From the NCBI RefSeq assembly GCF_014397245.1, contig NZ_JACLHY010000002.1, positions 1 through 64,000 on the forward strand: a stretch of DNA of 64,000 bases, given 5' to 3'. This document shows, in pieces, positions 8,433 to 18,683 of the stretch. Position 1 is the first letter of the stretch; each line of letters starts with the position of its first letter. The DNA is from Arenibacter arenosicollis. GTDB taxonomy: Bacteria; Bacteroidota; Bacteroidia; Flavobacteriales; Flavobacteriaceae. Below the pieces are notes generated by a model, which saw only the letters and a list, made by a program, of their open reading frames with translations, was not told the DNA's origin and made no database searches. A program made the position numbers and the translations under genes.

Positions 8433-9863
8433 TTATCGCTTCAATGTAAAGTGGGTCCTAATAGATCGTGCCACTATAATACCATCTTCGTCACGGGAAT
8501 AGTCCATCCTAAACCAATAGTCCGATGACGGCATAGGCCTCCCATTAAAGGTACCGTCCCACCCAATAGTAGTTTCATCTATCTGTTTCAACAGTTTTCC
8601 ATATCGATCAAATATAAAAACTACGGGGTCGATCAAAGTCGAAATACCATATACGTTCCAACGGTCGTGAATACCATCGGCATTGGGCGTAAAGAACTTA
8701 GGGTAACCCACCACCAAGAATTCTATGGGTTCCGTAGTACCACAGCCATTTTTATCGTTTATGATTACCGTATTTATACCCGGCGGAACATTGTTAAAAA
8801 CAGAATCATCCTGAAACTCACCTCCGTTTAATGCGTATTCGTAACTTCCATCAGGGTTGGCCACCACTATTTCTACAATATTATTATCAGAAAGGTCGTC
8901 TCTGACAATCACCTCCTGCAAGACAGGTGTTCCGAAAAATGTGATTGAAATGCCCCCGTCATCAATTACCGTAGGGGGAGTTCCTGATGCCGTTGTAATC
9001 TCCACAAAATATCGACCTGAATTGGGGCTAGTTACCGTATACTCAAACTCTGTAGGCCCCGAAGCCAGATTTGGATTATCTATAACACCATCATCCTCGT
9101 AATCAACCAACCATGTAATGTTGGCAATATCAGGACCAGCTGGAGAATTACGTGCAGACAAAACAATAGGATCATCATCCTCACAAGCCACAATATCCAA
9201 TCCCAAAAATTCATCCCTTAGAGTACAATCCAAAGCATTATTTTGGTCCGCATCTACAGAACTACCTGTAAAGGTTAACTCAAAAGACTCGGGTTCATCA
9301 TCAAAATTAGTATTCCAGTTATTTATAAGGATATAATAGATTTCTCCCGCCTTTACATCCAACCACTCATCATAAGTATTTTGGCTTTGTTTTAAAAAAG
9401 GAGCTCCAACATCACCATTCTCTGGATTAATACCGATCCCTGTAAAGCGTGTATTATTAGCTTCATAATTACAACGTATGGGCTCTATATTACCAGCACC
9501 TATTCCAAGGCAATCCACGTCAGGCCCATATACTGCAAAATCCCATTCCGCAGTAATCGTAGTGCCTGTCACCGGTAAAGCTTCAATATCAAACCCTATC
9601 TGACCGTCTGTTCCGGCCCTAAAAACATACCATGAGGTGTTATTCTCTATATTAGCCGAGATATTACTCCCTTTTTCCAGGCATCCCGTTTGGCGAACCA
9701 CGTCCGGGTCAAAATCATCAATACCTCCACCATCTGCCGTACCCAAAATAGGGAGTATGTCGGCACAAACCGGAATCGCAGTCCTACAATCAGGTGAATT
9801 TTGGGCACCTATATTGCTGAAAAACAGAAATATTAGACAAATAGAACAGGCAAGTGTTCGCAT
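8433..9863 (-). CDS. secreted protein with T9SS type B (gliding-associated) sorting domain
   Basis: This 476-aa protein has a signal peptide (about 1-20). An N-terminal domain (about 22-200: DCRTAIPVCAD..., NTSWYVFRAG, YYILINNW) is shared with the paralog at 10094-11899. An Ig-like segment follows, then a C-terminal type B sorting domain (about 385-476: FFTPNADGIHDRWNV, FDRYGKLLKQ, GWDGTFNGRPMPSSDYWF). It is expected to cross the outer membrane by the type IX system and stay on or leave the surface. The N-terminal domain resembles calcium-binding adhesion-like modules, but its ligand is unknown. A terminator at 8385-8416 closes the gene. Confidence 0.88.
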   Translation of the reverse strand: MRTLACSICLIFLFFSNIGAQNSPDCRTAIPVCADILPILGTADGGGIDDFDPDVVRQTGCLEKGSNISANIENNTSWYVFRAGTDGQIGFDIEALPVTGTTITAEWDFAVYGPDVDCLGIGAGNIEPIRCNYEANNTRFTGIGINPENGDVGAPFLKQSQNTYDEWLDVKAGEIYYILINNWNTNFDDEPESFELTFTGSSVDADQNNALDCTLRDEFLGLDIVACEDDDPIVLSARNSPAGPDIANITWLVDYEDDGVIDNPNLASGPTEFEYTVTSPNSGRYFVEITTASGTPPTVIDDGGISITFFGTPVLQEVIVRDDLSDNNIVEIVVANPDGSYEYALNGGEFQDDSVFNNVPPGINTVIINDKNGCGTTEPIEFLVVGYPKFFTPNADGIHDRWNVYGISTLIDPVVFIFDRYGKLLKQIDETTIGWDGTFNGRPMPSSDYWFRMDYSRDEDGIIVARSIRTHFTLKR

Positions 9864-10093
9864 AGGTATTGGGGCTAAATATACTTAAGTCAAGTATAAT
9901 AACTCTTATGAAAAAGATTTAGTATAAATAGGGTATAATTTATCACAAAATAGGAGCCATCCCTAATTCAACTTAAAAGCCAGAAACATTCTCAGGTACC
10001 TAATCTAAAGATGCTGTGTTTTACCTGCCCAGGCCGATTCAATTTTAACCGCGACTAAAAAGCAATTTGGCCGAGGCCTTTAACCCATTCCCA

Positions 10094-11899
10094 CTACCGT
10101 TTTAAAGAAAAATGATTATTCACATATTTTGCAATTGTGCGTTGCCCATTCTGATCCAGATAGCTCAATTTAAACCAATAATCGCCGGAAGGCAAAGCCA
10201 CACCATTATAGGTTCCGTCCCAACCCATACTATTTTGGGACAGTTGTTTAAGTAACTTTCCATATCGGTCATATACAAAGAGCATAGCCTCTTCCAAACT
10301 GGAAATACCTACAACATTCCATACGTCGTTGGCTCCATCCCCATTCGGAGTGAAAAATTTAGGAAACCCCACTACAACAATGCTTTCGGTGGCAGTCCCG
10401 CAACCATTCAAATCGTTTAAAGTTATTTTATGCGCACCGGGAAGTACGTCATAAAATGTATTTTCAGACTGATACGTCCCGTCATCCAAGCGATATTCAA
10501 AATCACCTTCCCTATCGGGTATAATCGTAATGGTATTGCTCTCCTGTAAATCGTCAACAATAACCTCCTTAATATGCGGTGTCTTGGAGGCAAAGACGGT
10601 AATTACAAAAGTATTGTCGCAGATAGAAACACCTAGTTTATCGCTTATTGTCAAGGAATATTCCCCACCCTGAACAACTGTAATACTGGAAGTTATTTCG
10701 CCCGTACTCCATTGGTAATCGTAGTTTACATCCGGGGACGTCTCTCCTATAACAGCACTAAGTTCCCCTTCACACAGAAACACCTCCATAGGAAATTCTG
10801 GTGCCAAAGGTTCATGCACTGTTAATGTAAAGTCTTGGGAGGCATCATAACATCTAGGATTCTGCACAGAGGTGGCCCTAATGTAAATCTGTTGTTCACC
10901 TATTATCAATTTGTATTCCAAAGGCAGTGCATTTAACCCTGCATCTGCATTAGCGGCAGTAGCGTGATATGATATAATCACCTCTTCTTCGGATTGCCCG
11001 CCCAAGGCTATTTGGTCCTTCTGACTTAAATTAAAGTATTCGGCATCCAGGCAGGTGTTCTCATCACTTACCGGAGATGTTGTAGGTGCTACAGAAAAAC
11101 CAACCTGAACATCGCTAATTATATTATTCTGGGATTGGGTAATAACTTCCACCCTGTAAAAGGCAGCATCCAAGACCGTAAGAGTAGCAGAAACCTCTCC
11201 CGAAATTAAGGCATAACCATTTCCAACATCCTTGTACCACGTATAACTCACCACATCAGCTGTAGTAGCATCCAAAACAATGGTTTCGTTATCACAAGCC
11301 GCAATTGGGGGTCCCAAAAGGTTACTTACTATTGAGCAGTCCAATGCATCATAAGGGTTGGTGACAAAAATTTGACCTGTGAATTGAATAGAAAATCCTG
11401 AATTGATATTACTAAAGTTATTGACCAATAAATAATAATCCTCACCCGGCAAAACCTCCAACCATTCCTCATATTGCACATTGTTGACATCTCCTTTGGG
11501 GTCCTCCCCTACACCAATAAAGCTATTGGCCTCCCTATTATCAAAGAAATTACATCTAACTGGGTCGCCAAGGGAATTGCAATCCCTGGCTTTATAAAGC
11601 GCAAAGTCCCAATCTTCACTGGAATCAAAGCCAATATTAAACCCCAATTGCCCCGAAGCACCTGTCCTAAATCTATACCAAGCAGCGTTTGATTCAATTG
11701 CCCCTGAAAGTGTTTTTTCCAAACAACCGGATTTGGCGGCTCCTTTAAAGTCGTCGGCCCCAAAACCATTAGTACCTCCATTAACTGGAGTATTATTACA
11801 GATTGGCACAGCATTTGAACAATCCGAAGCCACTTGGGCCGTGGCCAAAGCGGTACCTAGATACCAAATAACACCAAAAATGACAACCAACCTGTTCAT
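10094..11899 (-). CDS. secreted protein with T9SS type B sorting domain (paralog)
   Basis: This 601-aa paralog of the 8433-9863 protein has a signal peptide (about 1-21). It has the same N-terminal domain (DCSNAVPICNN, NAAWYRFRTG, YYLLVNNFS), about 120 extra residues of Ig/SprB-like repeats in the middle, and a type B sorting domain at the end (FFTPNGDGANDVWNV, YDRYGKLLKQ, GWDGTYNGVALPSGDYWF). It is probably surface exposed through type IX secretion. The two genes lie head to tail with a 230-bp gap that has no clear promoter or terminator, and they look like a tandem duplication that diverged. Confidence 0.88.
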   Translation of the reverse strand: MNRLVVIFGVIWYLGTALATAQVASDCSNAVPICNNTPVNGGTNGFGADDFKGAAKSGCLEKTLSGAIESNAAWYRFRTGASGQLGFNIGFDSSEDWDFALYKARDCNSLGDPVRCNFFDNREANSFIGVGEDPKGDVNNVQYEEWLEVLPGEDYYLLVNNFSNINSGFSIQFTGQIFVTNPYDALDCSIVSNLLGPPIAACDNETIVLDATTADVVSYTWYKDVGNGYALISGEVSATLTVLDAAFYRVEVITQSQNNIISDVQVGFSVAPTTSPVSDENTCLDAEYFNLSQKDQIALGGQSEEEVIISYHATAANADAGLNALPLEYKLIIGEQQIYIRATSVQNPRCYDASQDFTLTVHEPLAPEFPMEVFLCEGELSAVIGETSPDVNYDYQWSTGEITSSITVVQGGEYSLTISDKLGVSICDNTFVITVFASKTPHIKEVIVDDLQESNTITIIPDREGDFEYRLDDGTYQSENTFYDVLPGAHKITLNDLNGCGTATESIVVVGFPKFFTPNGDGANDVWNVVGISSLEEAMLFVYDRYGKLLKQLSQNSMGWDGTYNGVALPSGDYWFKLSYLDQNGQRTIAKYVNNHFSLKR

Positions 11900-12005
11900 G
11901 AATACCTACAATATTTGGGAATTTCAAAAGTAACCCCCTAATCCTCTTAACACTAATTTATGTTGTGTAACAAGGCAAACATGGTATAAAGTGTCATATA
12001 ATGTA

Positions 12006-12013
12006 TATCTTTG
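12006..12013 (+). promoter_or_regulatory. folE -7 promoter element
   Basis: TATCTTTG matches TAnnTTTG and lies 24 nt before the ATG at 12037. No well-spaced TTG was found. Its position inside the longest open frame argues for the downstream start. Confidence 0.4.
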
Positions 12014-12036
12014 CTGCCTTAAAAAGCAATATTTTA

Positions 12037-12717
12037 ATGAAAATCGATAACGCATTGGAAAAGCATTTTGAAGAGCTAGGAGACGATCACGTTTCCGCCG
12101 CTGAAGACACACCTTTACGTAAGGATGCATTTGTGCTAAGTGATGAAGAAAAAATAGCTCGTATAAGGGGCAGCGTAAACGAAATAATGCTGACTTTGGG
12201 CCTCGACCTTGAAGACGACAGCCTAAAAGGAACTCCGAATAGGGTAGCCAAAATGTTCGTTCAAGAAATTTTTGGGGGACTAAATCCAAAACGTCGGCCA
12301 AAATCATCCACCTTCGATAATAAATACAAGTATGGTGAAATGTTGGTTGAAAAAAACATTACACTTTACTCTACCTGTGAACACCATTTGCTACCTATAG
12401 TTGGCAAAGCCCACGTAGCCTACATTTCCAAAGGCACCGTGGTAGGCTTGTCCAAAATGAACAGGATCGTAGATTTTTACGCCAAAAGACCTCAGGTACA
12501 GGAGCGACTTAATATTCAGATTGTGCGGGAACTTCAAAAGGTTTTGGGTACGGAAGATGTTGCCTGTGTTATAGACGCCAAACATTTATGTGTAAATTCC
12601 CGAGGCATACGCGATATTGAAAGCAGTACGGTAACAGCCGAATACGGTGGAAAATTTAAAGACGAGGCCGTTAGACGAGAATTTCTGGACTATATAAACA
12701 TTGATACTAAATTTTAA
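12037..12717 (+). CDS. folE: GTP cyclohydrolase I
   Basis: The enzyme converts GTP to dihydroneopterin triphosphate, the first step of folate/pterin synthesis, in the cytoplasm. The 226-aa protein has the family signature STCEHHLLP with zinc ligands Cys and His, the later ligand in DAKHLCVNSRG, and the GTP-binding segment KMNRIVDFYAKRPQVQERL. The start was set at 12037 rather than the upstream ATG at 12001, because a -7 promoter box lies between them and MKIDNALEKHF is a plausible N-terminus. cysS follows 15 nt later and is likely co-transcribed. Confidence 0.96.
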   Translation: MKIDNALEKHFEELGDDHVSAAEDTPLRKDAFVLSDEEKIARIRGSVNEIMLTLGLDLEDDSLKGTPNRVAKMFVQEIFGGLNPKRRPKSSTFDNKYKYGEMLVEKNITLYSTCEHHLLPIVGKAHVAYISKGTVVGLSKMNRIVDFYAKRPQVQERLNIQIVRELQKVLGTEDVACVIDAKHLCVNSRGIRDIESSTVTAEYGGKFKDEAVRREFLDYINIDTKF

Positions 12718-12732
12718 TCGTCCCGCCTAAAA

Positions 12733-14214
12733 ATGCCTTTGTACCAAACTCAAAAATTAAAAGTTTACAATTCCCTTTCAGGAAAAAAGGAAGATTTTGA
12801 ACCGTTAAACGAGGGACATGTAGGCATGTACGTCTGCGGACCTACCGTTTACAGTAATGTTCACTTGGGCAACTGCCGAACCTTCATGTCTTTCGACATG
12901 ATTTTCAGGTATTTAAAGCATTTGGGTTACAAGGTACGCTACGTCCGGAATATTACAGACGCGGGGCATTTGGAAAATGATGCAGAGGACGGTGAGGATA
13001 AAATAGCCAAAAAAGCGCGATTGGAACAATTGGAACCCATGGAAGTGGTACAACAATACACCTTGGATTTCCATAACATTCTGCAAAAATTCAATTTTTT
13101 ACCACCCAGTATTGAACCTACTGCTACGGGACATATTATCGAGCAAATTGAAATCATAAAAAATATTCTAGAAAAGGGATATGCTTATGAAATTAATGGT
13201 TCTGTATATTTCGATGTTGAAAAATTCAATAAAACCAATGAGTATGGCAAACTAAGCGGGCGGAAATTGGAAGATATGATCGCCAATACCCGTGAATTGG
13301 CTGCACAAGACGAAAAAAAGAGTCCACAGGATTTTGCTTTATGGAAAAAGGCGGAAGTTCAGCATATCATGCGCTGGCCTTCACCCTGGGGAGATGGTTT
13401 TCCCGGCTGGCATTTGGAGTGCACGGCGATGAGCACCAAATACCTGGGAGAAACTTTTGACATACATGGTGGCGGTATGGATCTTAAATTTCCACACCAT
13501 GAATGTGAAATTGCCCAAGCTGAGGCTTGTAACGGGCATGCTCCGGTAAAATACTGGTTACACGCAAACATGCTGACCTTGAATGGCAAAAAAATGGCCA
13601 AATCTACCGGCAACAACATCTTGCCCAATGAGATGTTTTCCGGAGAAAATAACATACTCAGCAAACCATACACACCATCTGCAGTACGCTTTTTCATGAT
13701 GCAGGCACACTATACCAGTATTTTGGACCTAAGCGATGAGGCACTTTTGGCATCAGAGAAAGGGTATCAAAAACTAATGGATGCAATTGGCAATTTGGAA
13801 AAACTACCTACGGCTTCATCATCCAGCTTTAACCTGGAGGAATGGAAACAGAAGGGGTACGATGCCATGAACGATGATTTTAACACCCCGATGCTAACGG
13901 CCAATTTATTTGAAGCCGTAAAACATATCAACTTAATAAAAGAAGGCAAGGAAACCATAACCGAAAAAGACAAAGAGCTTTTAAAAGAAACCATGCACAA
14001 TTTTGTTTTTGACATATTAGGGTTGGAAGATCAAAATAATGCAGTACAGAATTCGGATAAATTAGGCAATGTGGTTGGACTTTTAATTCAGTTGCGGAAT
14101 GAAGCGCGTGCTAATAAGGATTTTTCTACATCGGACAAAATAAGGGACCAGTTGGCAGAGATGGGCATTCAATTAAATGACGGTAAGGACGGCACCACTT
14201 TCAGCCTCTCTTAA
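12733..14214 (+). CDS. cysS: cysteinyl-tRNA synthetase
   Basis: This 493-aa class I synthetase charges tRNA-Cys. The HIGH-type motif appears as HLGN in [16 protein letters not shown] (about 36-51). The zinc-site residues lie in [15 protein letters not shown] and HHECEIAQ, and the KMSKS loop is KKMAKSTGN (about 291). The C-terminal DALR-like helical domain spans about 350-493. Length is normal. It follows folE closely and is followed by a 170-bp A+T-rich gap with no clear hairpin. Confidence 0.97.
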   Translation: MPLYQTQKLKVYNSLSGKKEDFEPLNEGHVGMYVCGPTVYSNVHLGNCRTFMSFDMIFRYLKHLGYKVRYVRNITDAGHLENDAEDGEDKIAKKARLEQLEPMEVVQQYTLDFHNILQKFNFLPPSIEPTATGHIIEQIEIIKNILEKGYAYEINGSVYFDVEKFNKTNEYGKLSGRKLEDMIANTRELAAQDEKKSPQDFALWKKAEVQHIMRWPSPWGDGFPGWHLECTAMSTKYLGETFDIHGGGMDLKFPHHECEIAQAEACNGHAPVKYWLHANMLTLNGKKMAKSTGNNILPNEMFSGENNILSKPYTPSAVRFFMMQAHYTSILDLSDEALLASEKGYQKLMDAIGNLEKLPTASSSSFNLEEWKQKGYDAMNDDFNTPMLTANLFEAVKHINLIKEGKETITEKDKELLKETMHNFVFDILGLEDQNNAVQNSDKLGNVVGLLIQLRNEARANKDFSTSDKIRDQLAEMGIQLNDGKDGTTFSLS

Positions 14215-14383
14215 ATAGGGTAGTATCCTGAAAAAATAGCATTTTTGAAATAATCATAAATTAAATTAATATTTCACTTACAGATTGAAATAATTAATTT
14301 TTTTATGTAAAAACGAAGTGATTCATCTATGCGGATATTTTTTATTAAGTTCATCTTCAGATTAATTCAAAATTTTTAAATAG

Positions 14384-14605
14384 ATGAAAAAAATATTAAT
14401 TGCCCCCTTTATATTTTTGGTGAAATTTTATCAGAATTTCATCTCCCCTCTTACTCCTGCCTCTTGTCGCTATTCGCCCACCTGTTCGCAATATACCTTG
14501 GAAGCACTGCAAAAACATGGTTTGTTCAAAGGAGGATGGCTGTCCCTAAAAAGAATTTTTAGTTGTCACCCTTGGGGAGGTAGTGGTTACGACCCAGTTC
14601 CCTAA
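14384..14605 (+). CDS. yidD: membrane protein insertion efficiency factor YidD
   Basis: This 73-aa protein carries the YidD signature [15 protein letters not shown] and C-terminal GGSGYDPVP. YidD is a small inner-membrane-associated protein that assists YidC insertion. It is not beside rnpA/yidC here, as it would be in many bacteria, but dispersed placement is common in Bacteroidota. Confidence 0.95.
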   Translation: MKKILIAPFIFLVKFYQNFISPLTPASCRYSPTCSQYTLEALQKHGLFKGGWLSLKRIFSCHPWGGSGYDPVP

Positions 14606-14667
14606 TTCCCCTTTTCACCGGTTTCTAGTTTATGGTTTCATATTTTATTGTTCCTTCCCCCTGACCT

Positions 14668-14688
14668 TTGACTCTTGACTCTTGACTC
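14668..14688. repeat. short tandem repeat, TTGACTC x3
   Basis: Three perfect 7-bp units TTGACTC lie in the yidD-lgt spacer, preceded by a related CTGACCT. No function is evident. Confidence 0.8.
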
Positions 14689-14837
14689 TAGTTTAGGTTT
14701 TTAAAATTAAATCCCTGCGTCAACACTTGCACAATAACACAATTAGACATCACCTGATTTCTATTTAACATATTTAAACATTTCCGTCCACTTTTCTTTC
14801 CAGTATTTACTTATCTTAGTCCCTTAAAAAATTGTAG

Positions 14838-15806
14838 ATGTACTTTTTAGGCTTTACTTGGAATCCCGCCGATACACTTTTTAAAATTGGGGTAATACAA
14901 ATAAAATATTACAATCTTCTTTGGATAATTGCCTTCGCATTGGGCTGGTATATTATGAAGAAGATTTTTTTGAAAGAAAAAAAATCCCTTGAGCAGTTAG
15001 ACTCCCTTTTTATATATACCGTTTTAGCTACCATGTTGGGTGCACGATTGGGTCATGTAATCTTTTACGACTGGCCCTATTACCAGAACCACTTGTTGGA
15101 AATCTTACTGCCTATAAGGGAAAGTGCAGAGAGCACACTTTTCGGATTTATAATGGGTTATGAGTTTACAGGATTTACCGGCCTGGCTAGTCATGGAGCG
15201 GCCATCGGAATTATAATAGGCATGTACCTCTATACCAGAAAATATCCCGAGTTTAAGATACTCTGGATTTTGGACCGCATCGTTATACCCGTGTCCATTG
15301 GGGCTTTCTGTGTTCGATTAGGGAATTTTTTCAATTCCGAGATCAACGGAAAACCTGTAGAAAAATCTTTCGCCCTAGCCACTAGGTTCGTGCGCGATTC
15401 CGATGATATGCCCGCCTATAAGGCATTGTCCATTACCAAAGAAAAAACCGTGAATGCCGCCTATAACCTTATTGAGAAAGACCCGAGATTCTCAGAGTAT
15501 TTGGAGGCCATACCCTATAGGCATCCAGCCCAATTATACGAAGGGTTATGTTATATTTTCGTCTTTGCTATTTTGTATTTTCTTTATTGGAAAACAGATA
15601 AAAAGGATAAGCTTGGATATCTTTTTGGTGTATTCTTGGTTTTATTATGGACTGTACGCTTCTTTGTGGAATACGTGAAAAAGAGTCAAGGAGGTTTTGA
15701 GGAGTCTCTTGGATTATTATCTACCGGACAATGGTTGAGCATACCATTTATTCTGGTGGGGTTCTATTATATTCTTAGACCAAAATCAGGAACCTCAAGG
15801 CAGTAG
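14838..15806 (+). CDS. lgt: prolipoprotein diacylglyceryl transferase
   Basis: This 322-aa integral inner-membrane enzyme transfers diacylglycerol from phosphatidylglycerol to the lipobox cysteine. It has about seven hydrophobic segments. Family motifs are GARLGHVIFYDW (about 67-78), HGAAIG (about 119), RLGNFFNSEINGKP (about 165) and HPAQLYE (about 229). An insertion around 180-225 lengthens it relative to the E. coli enzyme, which is usual in Bacteroidota. It matches the many lipoproteins encoded in this window. The DUF192 lipoprotein follows 46 nt later. Confidence 0.96.
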   Translation: MYFLGFTWNPADTLFKIGVIQIKYYNLLWIIAFALGWYIMKKIFLKEKKSLEQLDSLFIYTVLATMLGARLGHVIFYDWPYYQNHLLEILLPIRESAESTLFGFIMGYEFTGFTGLASHGAAIGIIIGMYLYTRKYPEFKILWILDRIVIPVSIGAFCVRLGNFFNSEINGKPVEKSFALATRFVRDSDDMPAYKALSITKEKTVNAAYNLIEKDPRFSEYLEAIPYRHPAQLYEGLCYIFVFAILYFLYWKTDKKDKLGYLFGVFLVLLWTVRFFVEYVKKSQGGFEESLGLLSTGQWLSIPFILVGFYYILRPKSGTSRQ

Positions 15807-15852
15807 ACACCGTAGAATTAAAGATGCACAAATAACTCAGAGCCTTTGCAAA

Positions 15853-16341
15853 ATGAGAAATAATAAAATCTATCTAATTTTAGTTGTTATTTTTATTATC
15901 CAGCTGTCCTGCAAGGAGGAAAACAAGAAAGTTATAGAAACAGCTCCCGTTACCTTTAAAAAAGAAGGTAAGCTTCGCATTCTAAAAAAGGAGTCGGATT
16001 CCCTTGTTATCAATTTGGACATTGAGATAGCGGATACCGACTACGAAAGGGAAACAGGACTAATGTACCGTAGCTCCATGGAACCTAATCAAGGAATGTT
16101 ATTTGTTTTTGATGATGTATCCATGCATTATTTTTATATGAAAAACACGGAGTTCCCTTTGGACCTAATCTTTGTTGACGATCAAATGAAGATTGCCAGC
16201 TTTCAAAAAAATGCACAACCCCTTAACGAAAATAGTTTATCGTCCAAAGTTCCTGTAAAGTACGTTCTGGAAGTAAATGCAGGAATGTCCGATAAGTGGT
16301 CCTTGGAACTTGGGGATTCCATATCCTACGAGAAAGATTAG
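15853..16341 (+). CDS. DUF192-family lipoprotein
   Basis: This 162-aa protein has a lipoprotein signal (lipobox QLSC at about residue 20). A DUF192 domain follows (about 50-160) with the conserved ERETGLMYR, GMLFVFDD, FYMKNTEFPLDLIFVD and VLEVNAG segments. The biochemical role of the family is not known. It lies downstream of lgt on the same strand and is probably part of the same transcript. Confidence 0.88.
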   Translation: MRNNKIYLILVVIFIIQLSCKEENKKVIETAPVTFKKEGKLRILKKESDSLVINLDIEIADTDYERETGLMYRSSMEPNQGMLFVFDDVSMHYFYMKNTEFPLDLIFVDDQMKIASFQKNAQPLNENSLSSKVPVKYVLEVNAGMSDKWSLELGDSISYEKD

Positions 16342-16431
16342 AGGTTGGCTTAAAAAGTAGTTTATGCCTTAAGAATTTGATTCTCATAAAATGCCTAATT
16401 TAGTGAGTTCAACCAACAAAAGACCATTCCA

Positions 16432-18615
16432 TTGCCAGCCACCAAAAGAGTATACTTAACTTTCCTAATCTTTGCCTTAGCCCTACCCACTACAGCGCAG
16501 AAAAAAAACGAGGCCTTCCGACTAAATATTCGCAAGACCACCGCACCCATTGAAATAGATGGAATTGGAAATGATTTGGCCTGGCAAGACACTGATGTGG
16601 CAACAAACTTCTATATGGTATTGCCCATGGATACCGGAATGGCCAATGAACCATCTGAAATTCGCATGGCCTATGACGAAAACAACCTTTATCTTTTAGC
16701 TACTTTTTATAACGCCACCAAAGGCCCTTACTATGTAGAATCTTTACGCAGGGATTTTAGTTTTGGAAAAAATGACAACTTTTTGTTGTTTATGGACCCC
16801 TTTAACAATCAGACTACTGGCTACTCCTTTGGATCTAACGCTGCAGGAGCCCAATGGGACGGAACTATGTACGGTGGAGGCAGCGTAGATTTAAACTGGG
16901 ACAGCAAATGGATTTCGGCAGTAACAAGTGATGATGAAAAATGGGTATTTGAAATGGCAATCCCATTCAAATCCATTCGATATGAAGACGGAGTTACGGA
17001 ATGGGGCATCAATTTTAGCAGGTTGGATTTAAAATCAGGAGAGAAATCGAGCTGGACACCCATCCCGCGACAATTCCCCACAGCCTCCCTAGCCTATACC
17101 GGCACCTTGGTCTGGGACTCCCCTCCTCCCTCCCCGAAAACAAATTTTTCCATTATCCCTTATGTCTTGGGCGGAATTAGCGAGGACATGGAAAATAACA
17201 CCGAGACCCAGTCTGATAAAAAAATTGGCGGTGATGTTAAATTTAGCCTAAGTACTTCCTTGAATTTGGACCTCACTGTTAATCCAGATTTCTCACAGGT
17301 AGAAGTAGATCGCCAGGTAACCAATTTAGACCGATTTGAACTTTTTTTCCCCGAAAAAAGACAATTTTTTTTAGAGAACGGAGATCTGTTTGCCAACTTT
17401 GGATATGCCACCATACGCCCTTTCTTCTCAAGAAGAATAGGATTGGGGGTACCCATAAGAGCTGGTGCCAGAGTTAGTGGAAACCTCAATAAAAAATGGC
17501 GTTTAGGCCTAATGGATATGCAAACGGCAAGCATAGATGAAACTGGGTTACCTAGTCAGAATTTTGGTGTACTCTCACTACAAAGAAAAGTTTTTGCAAG
17601 GTCTAGCATTGGTCTCATGTTTGTAAACAAGGAATCTATTAATTACCCACAGGATACGGATTCCCTGAGAACCGTTTTCCCAAAGTTTAATCGGAATGTG
17701 GGTTTGGAATATAATTTAGCTTCCGCCAATAACCAATGGACAGGAAAAGCCTTTTTCCTAAAGTCGTTCGCTCCCAACAAAAGCGGAAACGGCATTACCC
17801 AAGCGGCCCATTTGGAGTATAAAAGTCGTAAATGGAATTGGCGAATACAGGAGGAATCTGTAGAAGACGACTATACTGCAGAGGTTGGTTTTGTGCCTCG
17901 AAATGGGTATGTTAATTTAACCTCTTACGTAGGGCAGTTATTTTTTCCAAAGAAAAGCACCATTTTAAGTCATGGTCCCAAATTTAGTACCAGCTATTTC
18001 TTCAATGAAAAATTGGAGCGTACAGACAATATAAACCTTTTTGAGTATCTGCTCGACTTTCGGGACCGTTCCAAATTAAACCTTGGCGTAACGGATGAAT
18101 ATGTGGAACTACTATCCCCTTTTGACCCTACAAGATCAGGCAAAGAATCCTTGGATATTGGCACCCAACATCATTGGAATGCCTATACTATGGATTTTGT
18201 TTCTAAACCCCAAAGTATGTTTACCTATTCCCTCGGCGGCCGTTTCGGAGGATATTATTCAGGAGGCAACAGAACCAGTCTTATCAGTGAGGTGGGTTAT
18301 CGATTTCAACCCTTTGTAAGCTTAAGCACTAATTTAAGTTATAATAACATCAACTTACCAGCGCCGTGGAACAATACAGAATTTTGGCTAATTGGTTCAG
18401 AGGTTGATGTTACCTTTACCAACAAACTATTCTTTGCCACTTTGTTTCAATACAATGAACAATCTAAGAACCTCAACCTTAACTCTCGTTTTCAATGGCG
18501 CTATAAGCCTGCCTCGGACTTATTTTTAGTGTATAGCAACAACTACCTTATAGCACCATTTGAAGGGAGAAATTGGGCCTTGACTTTAAAATTCACTTAT
18601 TGGTTCAACAAATAA
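16432..18615 (+). CDS. DUF5916 protein with N-terminal CBM9-like domain
   Basis: This 727-aa secreted protein has a signal peptide (about 1-23, ending TTAQ). A CBM9-like beta-sandwich follows (about 35-215: PIEIDGIGNDLAWQD, MAYDENNLYLLATFY, EMAIPFKSIRY). A long DUF5916 region (about 225-727) ends in an aromatic beta-strand (LTLKFTYWFNK) and reads as an outer-membrane barrel. The start is TTG at 16432, the only start that places the signal peptide correctly. Family function is unknown; the CBM9-like part suggests carbohydrate or glycan contact. Confidence 0.87.
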   Translation: MPATKRVYLTFLIFALALPTTAQKKNEAFRLNIRKTTAPIEIDGIGNDLAWQDTDVATNFYMVLPMDTGMANEPSEIRMAYDENNLYLLATFYNATKGPYYVESLRRDFSFGKNDNFLLFMDPFNNQTTGYSFGSNAAGAQWDGTMYGGGSVDLNWDSKWISAVTSDDEKWVFEMAIPFKSIRYEDGVTEWGINFSRLDLKSGEKSSWTPIPRQFPTASLAYTGTLVWDSPPPSPKTNFSIIPYVLGGISEDMENNTETQSDKKIGGDVKFSLSTSLNLDLTVNPDFSQVEVDRQVTNLDRFELFFPEKRQFFLENGDLFANFGYATIRPFFSRRIGLGVPIRAGARVSGNLNKKWRLGLMDMQTASIDETGLPSQNFGVLSLQRKVFARSSIGLMFVNKESINYPQDTDSLRTVFPKFNRNVGLEYNLASANNQWTGKAFFLKSFAPNKSGNGITQAAHLEYKSRKWNWRIQEESVEDDYTAEVGFVPRNGYVNLTSYVGQLFFPKKSTILSHGPKFSTSYFFNEKLERTDNINLFEYLLDFRDRSKLNLGVTDEYVELLSPFDPTRSGKESLDIGTQHHWNAYTMDFVSKPQSMFTYSLGGRFGGYYSGGNRTSLISEVGYRFQPFVSLSTNLSYNNINLPAPWNNTEFWLIGSEVDVTFTNKLFFATLFQYNEQSKNLNLNSRFQWRYKPASDLFLVYSNNYLIAPFEGRNWALTLKFTYWFNK

Positions 18616-18683
18616 ACTCGGTAAACCAACAAGACTCTAACCATTAATCATTTTCTTTTAAATTTTACAAAAAGACATTAAAA

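Noticed and set aside
12001-12036. Upstream ATG for folE
   Set aside because: A TAnnTTTG box lies between this ATG and the next, so the upstream codons are promoter DNA rather than coding sequence.
14668-14688. TTGACTC triplet repeat as a regulatory array
   Set aside because: Only three 7-bp units, not placed with a promoter box; more likely simple-sequence slippage.
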